From positions 1-39,516 of the forward strand of contig CALWRI010000016.1 of assembly GCA_944383905.1 (NCBI GenBank): a stretch of DNA of 39,516 nucleotides, written 5' to 3'. This document shows, piece after piece, positions 27,274-38,096 of this stretch. Source of the stretch: an uncultured Christensenellaceae bacterium (GTDB taxonomy: Bacteria; Bacillota; Clostridia; Christensenellales; UBA3700). Within the stretch, counting starts at the first letter, position 1, and each line of letters starts with the position of its first letter. Below the pieces are notes generated by a model. The model did no database searches and was not told the origin of the DNA. It saw only the letters and a program-made list of their open reading frames with translations. The translations under genes were made by a program, and so were the position numbers.

Positions 27274-27764
27274 CACTTTAACTCCTTTTGCAATTTTGCG
27301 TCGTCTTGTTGTATTTTTTGAGCAAGGTTACTCTTGTAATCCTGCAATTTTTTCATAAGAACTGGATATTTCACCGCAAGTATCTGCACTGCGAGAAGAC
27401 CCGCGTTGAGACCGCCGTTTATCGCCACGCAGGCAACGGGGATACCGCCGGGCATCTGCACCATAGAAAGCAGACTGTCGAGGCCGTCCATCGTCGAACT
27501 CTTTACGGGGAGACCGATGACCGGCAGCGGCGTAAAGCTCGCGATAACTCCGCCGAGATGAGCGGCTTTGCCCGCCGCGCAGATTATGACCTCGATATTG
27601 TTGTCCGCAGCCTGTACCGCAAATTCGTGCGCAAGCTCGGGCGTGCGGTGAGCGGAAATGACTCTCGCCTCCACTTCCACGTCGAAACTCTTGAGAACGT
27701 CGATCGCGGGTTTTACGACGTCGAGGTCGCTGATGCTTCCCATGATAACAGCAACTTTTGCCAT
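27273..27764 (-). CDS. purE: N5-carboxyaminoimidazole ribonucleotide mutase (class I PurE)
   Basis: PurE moves the carboxyl group of N5-CAIR to C4, giving CAIR. The 163-residue protein shows MGSISD (8-13), the catalytic-site SAHRTP (37-42), [10 protein letters not shown] and PVIGLPV, all of class I. A class I PurE normally works with PurK, which is not in the window. It heads the operon, starts 68 bases after the predicted transcript start, and its GGAG directly follows the leader pseudoknot. Confidence 0.96.
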   Translation of the reverse strand: MAKVAVIMGSISDLDVVKPAIDVLKSFDVEVEARVISAHRTPELAHEFAVQAADNNIEVIICAAGKAAHLGGVIASFTPLPVIGLPVKSSTMDGLDSLLSMVQMPGGIPVACVAINGGLNAGLLAVQILAVKYPVLMKKLQDYKSNLAQKIQQDDAKLQKELK

Positions 27765-27774
27765 AAAAATCTCC

Positions 27775-27822
27775 TCAGATACCGCGGCTTCGATCTGATG
27801 CGCAAATGAGAGCGCGCCGCGG
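27775..27822 (-). promoter_or_regulatory. purE leader with a potential pseudoknot next to the ribosome binding site
   Basis: On the minus strand CCGCGGC pairs with GCCGCGG (27816-27822 and 27782-27788), enclosing a GCGC/GCGC hairpin. TCAGAT (27793-27798) pairs with ATCTGA (27775-27780). The second pair straddles one arm of the first, which is an H-type pseudoknot topology or two mutually exclusive folds. ATCTGA abuts the GGAG site (27771-27774). No known purine, ZTP, PRPP or preQ1 riboswitch consensus was recognised. Confidence 0.5.
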
Positions 27823-27838
27823 AAAATTTAATAAATAA

Positions 27839-27867
27839 ATTCTATCATAAAAGTTTATTTTGTACAA
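27839..27867 (-). promoter_or_regulatory. Promoter of the purine operon
   Basis: TTGTAC (27862-27867), a 17-bp spacer and TAGAAT (27839-27844) on the minus strand, giving a leader of about 68 bases before purE. Confidence 0.75.
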
Positions 27868-27929
27868 GGGAAAACGGCGACAAAAATTTACTAATTTCTA
27901 CAAATGCGACGGGGTGAGCGAGGCAAAAA

Positions 27930-28293
27930 AGTAATTTTCAGTAACGTATTTTTCCGAGCGCCGAAAACGGCGAAAATCACGTCTGCGCCTCGATTTTGGC
28001 GAGTTATCCACAGGGTTTTCCACATTTGACGGGAGTTATCCACAGAGCGTTGCATAAAAATCAGAGAAAAATACCTTTAGGTAAAAAAGCAAAACGCGCG
28101 ATAACCTACACAAAGACGGCAAATCCCCGACGCAATGCGGGACAGCAAATTTCAAAATAATTCCGCTTTTATTCATTTTTGATTTTTTATGCAAAAACGG
28201 GTACTTTTTTTTACCTTGAATTACTGCTCAAAACGCCTTTGAAAATCCATTTTCCGACAACTTTCAAGGCTGAAAAAGTTACTGTAAATTACT
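27930..28293. repeat. Long-range 16-bp inverted repeat
   Basis: AGTAATTTTCAGTAAC (27930-27945) is the reverse complement of GTTACTGTAAATTACT (28278-28293) except for one base. The arms bracket the DnaA-box cluster. Confidence 0.6.
28004..28044 (+). other. DnaA-box cluster (candidate replication-related site)
   Basis: Two perfect DnaA boxes TTATCCACA (28004-28012 and 28036-28044) and one single-mismatch box TTTTCCACA (28016-28024) lie in the same orientation within 41 bp. They could be part of an origin, a DnaA-titration site or a DnaA-regulated promoter region. dnaA, dnaN or rpmH are not nearby. Confidence 0.55.
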
Positions 28294-28562
28294 CTATTTT
28301 AATGCAAAATACAAATGCGGCAGACTCGCGTATTTTATTGAGACTGCGCGCGTGCACACGCACTGTTTTTTCCGTTGACGATAAGATTTCATCTGTTGAC
28401 GACAACCGACGCGCTCCCCGACGTCTTTCATGACACTCTGAGAGTCAGGCGTTTAGACGCGATGCCTTTGCTCGTTCCGACGTCAAAATCGCTTCAAAAA
28501 GCCAAATACGGGACTCCCACTTCGCTTTCAAAGTTGTGCGTCCCCGCAAAGAAATCTCTTCA

Positions 28563-28592
28563 CAAAAAAACTCCCGGCAAAACTGCCGGGAG
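28563..28592 (-). terminator. Intrinsic terminator of gdhA
   Basis: CTCCCGGCA and TGCCGGGAG (28584-28592 with 28571-28579) around a 4-base loop, followed by T7 on the minus strand. Confidence 0.92.
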
Positions 28593-28618
28593 CAACGGTT
28601 TGTGATTTCTTGTCTCTG

Positions 28619-30207
<1,589 letters not shown>

Positions 30208-30215
30208 TATTTTTA

Positions 30216-30244
30216 TTGACAGTTTTGCATAAAAATATTAAAAT
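30216..30244 (+). promoter_or_regulatory. Promoter of the WYL regulator
   Basis: TTGACA (30216-30221), a 17-bp spacer and TAAAAT (30239-30244); AAGGAG precedes the start codon. Confidence 0.85.
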
Positions 30245-30265
30245 ATTCATAAAGGAGCGCATAAT

Positions 30266-31192
30266 ATGATAGAAAACCTTTTCTCCATGCTGATAGAACT
30301 GCTCAACAACGACGTGCTCACCGCGGACGAGCTCGCCGTCAAGCTTGAAATTAGCCCCCGCACGGTTTACCGCTACGTCGACGCGTTGAGCGCCGCGCAT
30401 ATACCCGTCTACTGCCAGAAAGGACGCGGCGGCGGAATAATGATCGGCGACGATTTCAAGCTGGGCGCAAACTTTTTCACAAAGGAAGAACTTCAACTCA
30501 TAGTTACGGCGCTCGACGCGATACAGCCCAAGTCCGACAAGGTCAACGCGGTGATAAAAAAGATGTCGGCGATAAAAAACGTCCGCTCTGCCGACAGAGG
30601 CGGTTTCTTCAACGAAGATTTCGTCGTCGACAACGCAAATACCCTGCTTTCAAATCCGAAGCTCGCCGCAAAATTCGACGCGCTCGCAAACGCGAAAAAG
30701 GAAAAACGGACGGTCAGGATAAGCTATCACAACAGACTCGGCGAGATAAGCGAACGCGACGTGCAGCCCTACGCTTTCGTGCTTTCAAACAACAATTGGT
30801 ATGTCTATGCGAACTGCCTGCGCGACAAGGCTTTGAGGCTGTTCAAAATATCGAGGATAACGCACATCATACTTCTCGACACGAAGTATCAGATCCCCGC
30901 ATACGAAAAAGAATGGAATCTGTACGACCCGACGCAGAAGGAAAAGATCAGGATCTCGCTAAAAGTGAACGAAGCGGCGCGTTACGACGTCGAAGAATGG
31001 CTCGGCATAGAAAACGTCACACGCTCGCAGGACGGCGACCGTTATATCGCGCAAGGCGAGGTTTATGACAACGAGGCGACTTTGCGCAAGCTCGCCGGGT
31101 TCGGCGCGGACGTCGAAGTGCTGCTCCCGTCCTCTCTCAAAACCAAAGTCGCGGAGCTGTTTGAAAAAGCCGCGCGGCTGTATTCGCGATAA
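30266..31192 (+). CDS. HTH-WYL domain transcriptional regulator
   Basis: The 308-residue protein has an N-terminal DeoR/HTH_11-type winged helix (residues about 5-60, with LAVKLEISPRTVYRYVDAL as the recognition region and a GRGGG wing). A WYL domain follows (about 140-225, with TVRISYHNRLGE and NNWYVYANCLRDKALRLFKI), then the WCX extension. WYL proteins sense small ligands or nucleic acids and often control adjacent genes; the divergent gdhA is the natural candidate, but nothing proves it. It has its own promoter and a terminator. Confidence 0.9.
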   Translation: MIENLFSMLIELLNNDVLTADELAVKLEISPRTVYRYVDALSAAHIPVYCQKGRGGGIMIGDDFKLGANFFTKEELQLIVTALDAIQPKSDKVNAVIKKMSAIKNVRSADRGGFFNEDFVVDNANTLLSNPKLAAKFDALANAKKEKRTVRISYHNRLGEISERDVQPYAFVLSNNNWYVYANCLRDKALRLFKISRITHIILLDTKYQIPAYEKEWNLYDPTQKEKIRISLKVNEAARYDVEEWLGIENVTRSQDGDRYIAQGEVYDNEATLRKLAGFGADVEVLLPSSLKTKVAELFEKAARLYSR

Positions 31193-31223
31193 GCTATTTT
31201 CAAACGATCCGCCTTTATGCGAC

Positions 31224-31256
31224 AAAAAGACCCGCCTTTTGAGCGGGTCGTTTTTA
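31224..31256. terminator. Bidirectional terminator between the WYL regulator and thrS
   Basis: GACCCGC (31229-31235) pairs with GCGGGTC (31243-31249); a T run follows on the right and an A5 run precedes it on the left, so it can end transcripts from both sides. Confidence 0.85.
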
Positions 31257-31280
31257 TTGATATTTATATTTATTATACGT

Positions 31281-33218
31281 TCAGTCGAGACGCTTGTCCG
31301 TAATCTCTTTGAGCAGACGCGCAATGAAGTCGTCGAGGCTCATCTCCCCTATGACTCCTTCGCCGCGGCGACGCACCGAAACGACGCCCGACTCCGCCTC
31401 TTTGTCTCCTATGACTATCATATAAGGCACCTTCTCGAGCTGCGCGCTCCTGATCTTGTAGCCGACAGTCTCGCTCCTCGAATCCAGCTCCGTCCTGATG
31501 CCGTAGGAATACAGCTTGTCGGAGATCTGCTTCGCGCTTTCGACGTTTCTGTCGGTCAGGCTTATGACCTTGACCTGCGTCGGCGCGATCCAGAGCGGGA
31601 ACGCCCCCGCGAATTTTTCGATGAGCAGCGCTATCGTGCGCTCGTAACAGCCTATCGAAGTGCGGTGAATGATATAAGGTCTGCGCTTTTCTCCGTTTTC
31701 GTCGACATAGCTCATATCGAAGTTTTCCGCGAGGAACATATCGACCTGAACCGTGATGATCGTATCCTCTTTGCCGTGCACGTTCTTGATCTGAATGTCG
31801 AGTTTGGGTCCGTAGAACGCCGCTTCGCCGACCGCTTCGGTATACTGTATGCCGAGGTGGTCGAGGATCTTTCTCATCGTGTCTTCCGCCTTATTCCAGG
31901 TCTCGGGCTCGTTGATGTACTTTTTGGTATCGCTGGGGTCCCACTTGGAGAAGCGGTAGGTCACGTCGTTCTGCAATCCGCAGCAGGTCAGCATATATTT
32001 TATCAGATCGACGCAGCCTTTGAATTCTTCTTCCAGCTGTTCGGGCGTACATACGATATGCCCTTCGCTTATCGTAAACTGCCTGACGCGGATGAGACCG
32101 TGCATCTCGCCGCTCGCCTCGTTCCTGAAAAGCGTGGACGTCTCGCCGTACCTTATCGGAAGATCGCGGTAGCTCTTGAGACCGTTGTTGTATATCGTAT
32201 ATTGGAAAGGACAGGTCATAGGACGGAGCGCGAACACTTCGTCGTCCTTCTCCTCGTCGCCGATGACGAACATGCCGTCCTTGTAGTGATCCCAGTGCCC
32301 CGAGACCTTGTAAAGATCGGATTTCGCCATATAAGGAGTCTTCGTGCGGACGTAACCGCGTCTCTCCTCCTCGTCCTCGACGAAACGGGTCAGCGTCTGG
32401 AATATCTTGGTACCCTTAGGCATGAGCAGAGGCAAGCCCTGACCTATCTTTTCGTCCGTCATAAAAATGCCGAGTTCTCTGCCGAGCTTGTTGTGGTCGC
32501 GTTTCTTAGCCTCTTCGACGGCGGTAAGATATTCGTTGAGATCGCTCTTCTTATCGAAACAAGTGCCGTAAATTCTCGAAAGCATCTTGTTCTTCTCGTT
32601 GCCTCTCCAATATGCGCCCGTAAGGCTCGTCAGCTTGAACGCTTTGATCATGCCCGTAGACGGCAGATGCGGTCCTGCGCAGAGATCCGTGAAATTGCCC
32701 TGACGGTAGAAAGAGATCTCCGCGTCCTTGGGCAGATCGTTTATAAGTTCTACCTTGTAAGGCTCGTCAAAACCCTTCATGAGTTTGAGAGCCTCTTTGC
32801 GGGGCAGAACGAATCTTTCAAGGGGATAATTGGCTTTTATAATGCGTTTCATCTCCTCTTCTACCTTGTCGAGCTGCTCCATGCTTATAGGCGTAGTGAA
32901 ATCGAAATCGTAATAAAATCCGTCGTCGATCGCGGGTCCTATTGCGAGTTTTACGGTAGGATAAATGCTTTTTACCGCCTGTGCGAGAACGTGCGCGCAG
33001 GTATGGCGGTATATCTTTCTGCCTTCGGGATCCTTGAAAGTCAGGATCTGAAGATTGCAGTCGCGATCGAGCACGGTATTTGCTTCGACGACTTTGCCGT
33101 CGACTATCGCGCCGAGCGTAACTCTCGCAAGTCCCTCAGAAAGATCCTTTGCGATCTCGAGTACGGTTTTTCCGTTTTCGTACTCTTTACTGCTTCCGTC
33201 TTTGAGTGTGATTATCAT
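31281..33218 (-). CDS. thrS: Threonine--tRNA ligase
   Basis: ThrRS charges tRNA-Thr and edits mis-charged serine. The 645-residue class II enzyme has a TGS domain (1-60), the editing domain with H72-x3-H76 and TDLCAGPHLPSTG, and the catalytic core with zinc ligands in MTCPFQ, SEGHIVC and HRTSIGCYER. The anticodon-binding domain includes FPLWIAPTQVKVI. GGAGG precedes the ATG. The motif MTCPFQ in place of the commoner MNCPxH is a variant. Expression is controlled by the T-box leader just upstream. Confidence 0.97.
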   Translation of the reverse strand: MIITLKDGSSKEYENGKTVLEIAKDLSEGLARVTLGAIVDGKVVEANTVLDRDCNLQILTFKDPEGRKIYRHTCAHVLAQAVKSIYPTVKLAIGPAIDDGFYYDFDFTTPISMEQLDKVEEEMKRIIKANYPLERFVLPRKEALKLMKGFDEPYKVELINDLPKDAEISFYRQGNFTDLCAGPHLPSTGMIKAFKLTSLTGAYWRGNEKNKMLSRIYGTCFDKKSDLNEYLTAVEEAKKRDHNKLGRELGIFMTDEKIGQGLPLLMPKGTKIFQTLTRFVEDEEERRGYVRTKTPYMAKSDLYKVSGHWDHYKDGMFVIGDEEKDDEVFALRPMTCPFQYTIYNNGLKSYRDLPIRYGETSTLFRNEASGEMHGLIRVRQFTISEGHIVCTPEQLEEEFKGCVDLIKYMLTCCGLQNDVTYRFSKWDPSDTKKYINEPETWNKAEDTMRKILDHLGIQYTEAVGEAAFYGPKLDIQIKNVHGKEDTIITVQVDMFLAENFDMSYVDENGEKRRPYIIHRTSIGCYERTIALLIEKFAGAFPLWIAPTQVKVISLTDRNVESAKQISDKLYSYGIRTELDSRSETVGYKIRSAQLEKVPYMIVIGDKEAESGVVSVRRRGEGVIGEMSLDDFIARLLKEITDKRLD

Positions 33219-33239
33219 AAAGATACCTCCGTTGCGTAT

Positions 33240-33472
33240 AAAAAAACGCCCTTACGTTTTCACATAAGGACGACTGTCTGTCGCGGTTCCACCTTACTTA
33301 CGGCATAAATGCCGTCTCTCGATTTTTACCGTTTCGTGCGGCGACGTGCCTTTCAGCGGTGGTACTGTCAACGTCCGTTTGCGCTTTCTTTTCAGCTGCC
33401 GAAAGCTCTCTGTGGCGCGTGCCGTTGAAGCGTGTCCTCTGTCTGCCCGTAAGGGCGCGGCAATTTGCTTGT
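33240..33472 (-). promoter_or_regulatory. T-box leader of thrS
   Basis: The minus-strand leader has the conserved T-box AGGTGGAACCGCG (33282-33294), whose pairing with uncharged tRNA-Thr would form the antiterminator. A 10-bp terminator stem (33263-33272 with 33247-33256) and T7 follow. About 110 bases upstream are two ACC triplets (33358-33363), and ACC is the expected threonine specifier, but which one sits in the specifier loop was not resolved. Confidence 0.92.
33247..33272 (-). terminator. T-box-controlled terminator
   Basis: CGTCCTTATG pairs with CGTAAGGGCG (two G-T pairs) around TGAAAA, followed by a T7 run on the minus strand. It competes with the antiterminator. Confidence 0.85.
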
Positions 33473-33478
33473 GCATTT

Positions 33479-33507
33479 ATTATAAACCGCAGTCTTTTTG
33501 TTGTCAA
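33479..33507 (-). promoter_or_regulatory. thrS promoter
   Basis: Perfect TTGACA (33502-33507), a 17-bp spacer and perfect TATAAT (33479-33484) on the minus strand; transcript starts near 33472. Confidence 0.92.
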
Positions 33508-33526
33508 CGGTTTTGCCGAAAGTGTT

Positions 33527-34246
33527 TTATATGTTCCTGACTTTTGCAAACCGCGACAACGCAGATAAAAGTCTTTTGTCTTTGAAACTAGCGTCCAGAG
33601 TCACCTCTTTAGCGCCTCTGCCTACGGCGCAGTTTATCAGATCCAGCGTAGTGTCGCCGTAAAAATCGTCCACGCTCACAAACCCGCCTTTTGACACGTC
33701 GGTAACAACGGGATTTTCTGCGTCTGCGATCAGAAGCCTCGTTCTGTCCGACTTTTCCTGTACGACATAACCCGCGACGTCGTACAGATCTTCGTCTTCA
33801 TAATCTCCGTTGAACAGATTTTCCGAAACGACACAGAGTTCGTCCCACTCTTCCTTCAGATTTTTCATCGCGAAATTGTAAACTCCGTCTATACAGATCA
33901 CGTCATATCCGCTTATCTTATCGAACAATTCTGCATACTCTGCCTCGCTATCATAATAAACCATTACGGCAAGCAGGCACACCTGAGCAGGCGTGAATTT
34001 GTCTATCCCTATGCTTTCAGTTATGTACAGATGTTTGAAATAAGTCGTAAGAAGTTTTGTTATCTTGTCGCATAAATATTCCTGCGCATTCTCTCCGTCC
34101 GCGTCCCTTGCCGCTACCGAGATCAGAATACGGGTCTTGCTCTCTTCGACCGCACATACCAACGACTTGTTCTTTCCGAGTTCGCGCAATAACGCTCTGC
34201 ATTCTTTGCCATACGATTTGTCTATCGTTACAGTCTTCTTCCACAT
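33527..34246 (-). CDS. Putative YtxC-like protein
   Basis: The 239-residue acidic protein is not confidently recognised. Its place directly upstream of thrS matches ytxC in Bacillus subtilis, where ytxC encodes a sporulation-associated protein of unknown biochemistry, and its size and alternating helix pattern are compatible. This is an inference from synteny. No signal peptide or membrane segment is seen. No Shine-Dalgarno is seen: TAAAAT (34253-34258) ends 6 bases before the ATG, so the transcript may begin at the start codon. Codon use is more AT-rich than in the flanking genes. Confidence 0.5.
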   Translation of the reverse strand: MWKKTVTIDKSYGKECRALLRELGKNKSLVCAVEESKTRILISVAARDADGENAQEYLCDKITKLLTTYFKHLYITESIGIDKFTPAQVCLLAVMVYYDSEAEYAELFDKISGYDVICIDGVYNFAMKNLKEEWDELCVVSENLFNGDYEDEDLYDVAGYVVQEKSDRTRLLIADAENPVVTDVSKGGFVSVDDFYGDTTLDLINCAVGRGAKEVTLDASFKDKRLLSALSRFAKVRNI

Positions 34247-34328
34247 ACCGATATTTTATGAAAGGTATATACAAGATATACTCGATGCAGATTTCAAAGC
34301 CTGTCTTTTTATTGCTGAAAACCGTTAT

Positions 34329-34357
34329 AAAAAAGCCGACCGCAAAAGCAATCGGCT
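34329..34357 (-). terminator. Intrinsic terminator of the DUF4838 gene
   Basis: A 10-bp stem (34348-34357 with 34334-34343, two G-T pairs) with a TTTT loop, followed by T6 on the minus strand. Confidence 0.85.
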
Positions 34358-34368
34358 AAATATCGTCG

Positions 34369-36372
34369 TTAGCTTTTCTTCTTTCTGCGCTTTATTACTA
34401 TTACGGACACAGTGATACCGGCTGCGACAAGCGCGATTCCTCCGATAACGCACAAAGAAATATACAACTTTATCAAAGTCAGCTGCATCGGATACGTATC
34501 GTTGATGAATTCGTTCATATCAGGAGGAGCGATCTCGTAAGGTCTTTCTATGCCGTGCTTTACTACAAGAGTTTTGAATTCTTCAAAAGCCTTTTCTTTT
34601 TCTAAAAAATCCCAACTGTTTTCGTACATCTTCGCATATAATACGTTGATCCTGATCTCTTCGACGAATTTTGTAAGTTCGTCGTCACCTTTGACAGCAT
34701 CGAGAGCGTTTTGCGTAAGCTGCATATATTTATCTATATTTTCGCTGCTCAGATAATCTCCGTAATGAGCTTGCGGCGCGTCGTAGAGATCAAGCTCCTT
34801 AGCCTCGGTCGCAACAGAATCGTGCATGATATCTATGTACTCTGCAATATATCCTGCAGCATCTCCGTAAGTTACGGTGACGTATTTGCCTAAAAGCGCA
34901 TTGACGTCTGTATCCGTATCCCATAACTGTTTAGCCAACAGATAACTCCTAAGACATGCAAATTCATCCTTTTTCTCTCTGCTGCCTTGATGGAAAACGC
35001 TTTTCACGTTGTTTTCCTTATAAAATTCTGCATTGTCTTTCTGTACGGCAAAATTAGGATAAGGCATCAGCAGATTTTTGAAATCCACGACGTAATCCCA
35101 TATAAACAGATTATCACATACCGCGCTCCACCCTTCTATCATCTTTTTAGCCTCGGCGGATGCGTCGTTATCACCGAATCTGCTGCTATAAAGCTGCGAG
35201 GTCTGTATAGGCGCTATCACTATATTTACGTTCTTTTCGCAGACTATCCCTTCAGGCACGTCTTTTGTGTACAGGTACGCGAGAGTGCTTATATACTTAT
35301 CGGGGAAACGCCTTGCGAGTTTGTTCAGTATCTCGATAAGCGCGCCTGCCCTTGAATTGTATTTTTGATACGATTTCTCGCACTCGGCACACACGCAATA
35401 ATAATTGTTGTCGTTTATGCTGAAATCCCAATATTTAGCCTCAGGGTACTGTTCTATAAACTCAGCAAGTTTTGCCTCGATTATAGGATAAATATCGGGG
35501 TTTGAAAAACACAGCTGAGTGTCGCTGCCTTCGTATTCGGCCCTTCTTTTTCCGTCGATATATGCAAAATACTCCGGATGCGATTCAAAATAGAGATCGG
35601 GGTCGACAAATTTGAAAACACTGTGACACCACGTCCCCCAATATTTGTTCGCATCGTTGCCGATGTCTGAATTTTCGCCCGTACCGTTGCTCTTTATCTT
35701 TTTGCTCCAACCGTCCTGCGATACTTCGTATTGATATATCCTTCTCCACGCAAAATCGGGATTGTCGGTTATATCGAGCCTATCGAGATAAACTGTTTCG
35801 GCATACGGAACGTAATCGAAATCGTTTCTGACGAACATGCAGCCGAGGACGTCCTCCGCAAAGCCGTAAATACCGTTTATTACTCCGTCTTTTGCAGTAT
35901 CGGGATCAACTTCGTCAGACGATTTTATGTAGATATTTTCTTCTGTGCTCTTAATGGTAAAACCGTCGTAGATCACTCCGTCCGCGGTAATGTCAGACGC
36001 ATAAGCAGTGTTACCGATAGAAATGAATTTTCCTGCGTAAAACTCGCCGTCCGTTATTACTTCGAACCCGTCCAAGCTCCCCGTCATCCTGCGTAAAATT
36101 TCTGCAAGACAGACAGCGTCTTCTTCTAATATGTCTTTTTCGCTAAACGGGATAACGATCTTATATTCTGTTATTCCGTCTTTTGCAAGGCATATAGACT
36201 TCTCTTCCGCAAGATAATCGACCCACTCTTTTTCATCGAAAGTCATATTGTCAGATACGGATATGACGGTATCGGATTTTCGAGTGCCGACTTTTGCTCC
36301 CGAACAAGAAACTGCGAATATAGAAACCGCAAGTATCAACAAAACAACAACTGTAAGAATAGTTTTCTTCAT
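34369..36372 (-). CDS. DUF4838-domain lipoprotein with C-terminal membrane anchor
   Basis: The 667-residue protein from MKKTILTVVVLL has a lipobox-like AVSC (C23). Next comes an N-terminal region like the alpha-glucuronidase N-terminal fold (about 55-180), then a long domain resembling DUF4838, a TIM-barrel-like family found among carbohydrate-active proteins. CVCAECEK near residue 330 fits its Cys-rich segment. Near the C-terminus a transmembrane helix (about 640-662) is followed by KRRKKKS. The protein therefore has two membrane tethers. Its substrate is unknown; a role in glycan binding or cleavage is an inference. The start at 36372 has GAGGAG upstream. Codon use is more AT-rich than its neighbours. 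Confidence 0.75.
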   Translation of the reverse strand: MKKTILTVVVLLILAVSIFAVSCSGAKVGTRKSDTVISVSDNMTFDEKEWVDYLAEEKSICLAKDGITEYKIVIPFSEKDILEEDAVCLAEILRRMTGSLDGFEVITDGEFYAGKFISIGNTAYASDITADGVIYDGFTIKSTEENIYIKSSDEVDPDTAKDGVINGIYGFAEDVLGCMFVRNDFDYVPYAETVYLDRLDITDNPDFAWRRIYQYEVSQDGWSKKIKSNGTGENSDIGNDANKYWGTWCHSVFKFVDPDLYFESHPEYFAYIDGKRRAEYEGSDTQLCFSNPDIYPIIEAKLAEFIEQYPEAKYWDFSINDNNYYCVCAECEKSYQKYNSRAGALIEILNKLARRFPDKYISTLAYLYTKDVPEGIVCEKNVNIVIAPIQTSQLYSSRFGDNDASAEAKKMIEGWSAVCDNLFIWDYVVDFKNLLMPYPNFAVQKDNAEFYKENNVKSVFHQGSREKKDEFACLRSYLLAKQLWDTDTDVNALLGKYVTVTYGDAAGYIAEYIDIMHDSVATEAKELDLYDAPQAHYGDYLSSENIDKYMQLTQNALDAVKGDDELTKFVEEIRINVLYAKMYENSWDFLEKEKAFEEFKTLVVKHGIERPYEIAPPDMNEFINDTYPMQLTLIKLYISLCVIGGIALVAAGITVSVIVIKRRKKKS

Positions 36373-36410
36373 GCTCTCCTCTTTATCATATAAAAAACGA
36401 TTGTAATTTA

Positions 36411-36439
36411 ATATTAACATATCGACCTTTTATTTTCAA
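36411..36439 (-). promoter_or_regulatory. Promoter of the DUF4838 gene
   Basis: TTGAAA (36434-36439), a 17-bp spacer and TAATAT (36411-36416) on the minus strand. Confidence 0.75.
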
Positions 36440-36454
36440 TCGAAGAAAAGGTTT

Positions 36455-36472
36455 CAGATAATATTTTATCTG
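36455..36472. promoter_or_regulatory. Operator-like palindrome upstream of the DUF4838 promoter
   Basis: CAGATAA-N4-TTATCTG is a perfect 7-bp inverted repeat, 16 bp upstream of the -35 box of the DUF4838 gene and about 65 bp before the -10 of the collagen-like gene. Confidence 0.5.
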
Positions 36473-36536
36473 CCGAAGTTTCTCGGACAGCCGATTCTCT
36501 GTTTTATCAAAGTCACGTCAAAATAGATAAACGGCA

Positions 36537-36542
36537 TATAAT
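36537..36542 (+). promoter_or_regulatory. -10 box of the collagen-like gene
   Basis: TATAAT lies within CATATAAT, about 35 bases before the start. No good -35 TTGACA is seen. CATAnnnT also fits the -10 of the sporulation factors sigma-E/K, but the -35 for those is not clear either. Confidence 0.45.
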
Positions 36543-36544
36543 GA

Positions 36545-38044
<1,500 letters not shown>

Positions 38045-38050
38045 ACGACA

Positions 38051-38085
38051 CCCTCCTTCCCGAGAAAAGCGAAGGAGGGAAATTT
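38051..38085 (+). terminator. Terminator of the collagen-like gene
   Basis: CCCTCCTTC (38051-38059) pairs perfectly with GAAGGAGGG (38071-38079); AAATTTTTG follows. The T run starts three bases late, so it is somewhat weak. Confidence 0.75.
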
Positions 38086-38096
38086 TTGAAATCCTC

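Larger units (their letters stand above)
27868..28562. other. Gene-free region upstream of purE
   Basis: About 700 bases without a convincing coding frame; the frames present lack ribosome binding sites and family resemblance. It contains a DnaA-box cluster, a 16-bp inverted repeat whose arms lie about 330 bp apart, an A/T-rich part (28140-28330), small dyads GGTA-N8-TACC (near 28200) and TACC-TTTA-GGTA (near 28070), and a repeated GTTGACGA (near 28374 and 28396). Confidence 0.5.

Noticed and set aside
28179..28605. Small plus-strand frames (84 and 76 codons) in the gene-free region
   Set aside because: No ribosome binding site, no family resemblance, and the second runs into the gdhA terminator.
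31065..33308. 747-codon open frame opposite thrS
   Set aside because: Same cause: codon-aligned antisense shadow of a certain gene, starting inside the WYL gene end and crossing the terminator and T-box leader.
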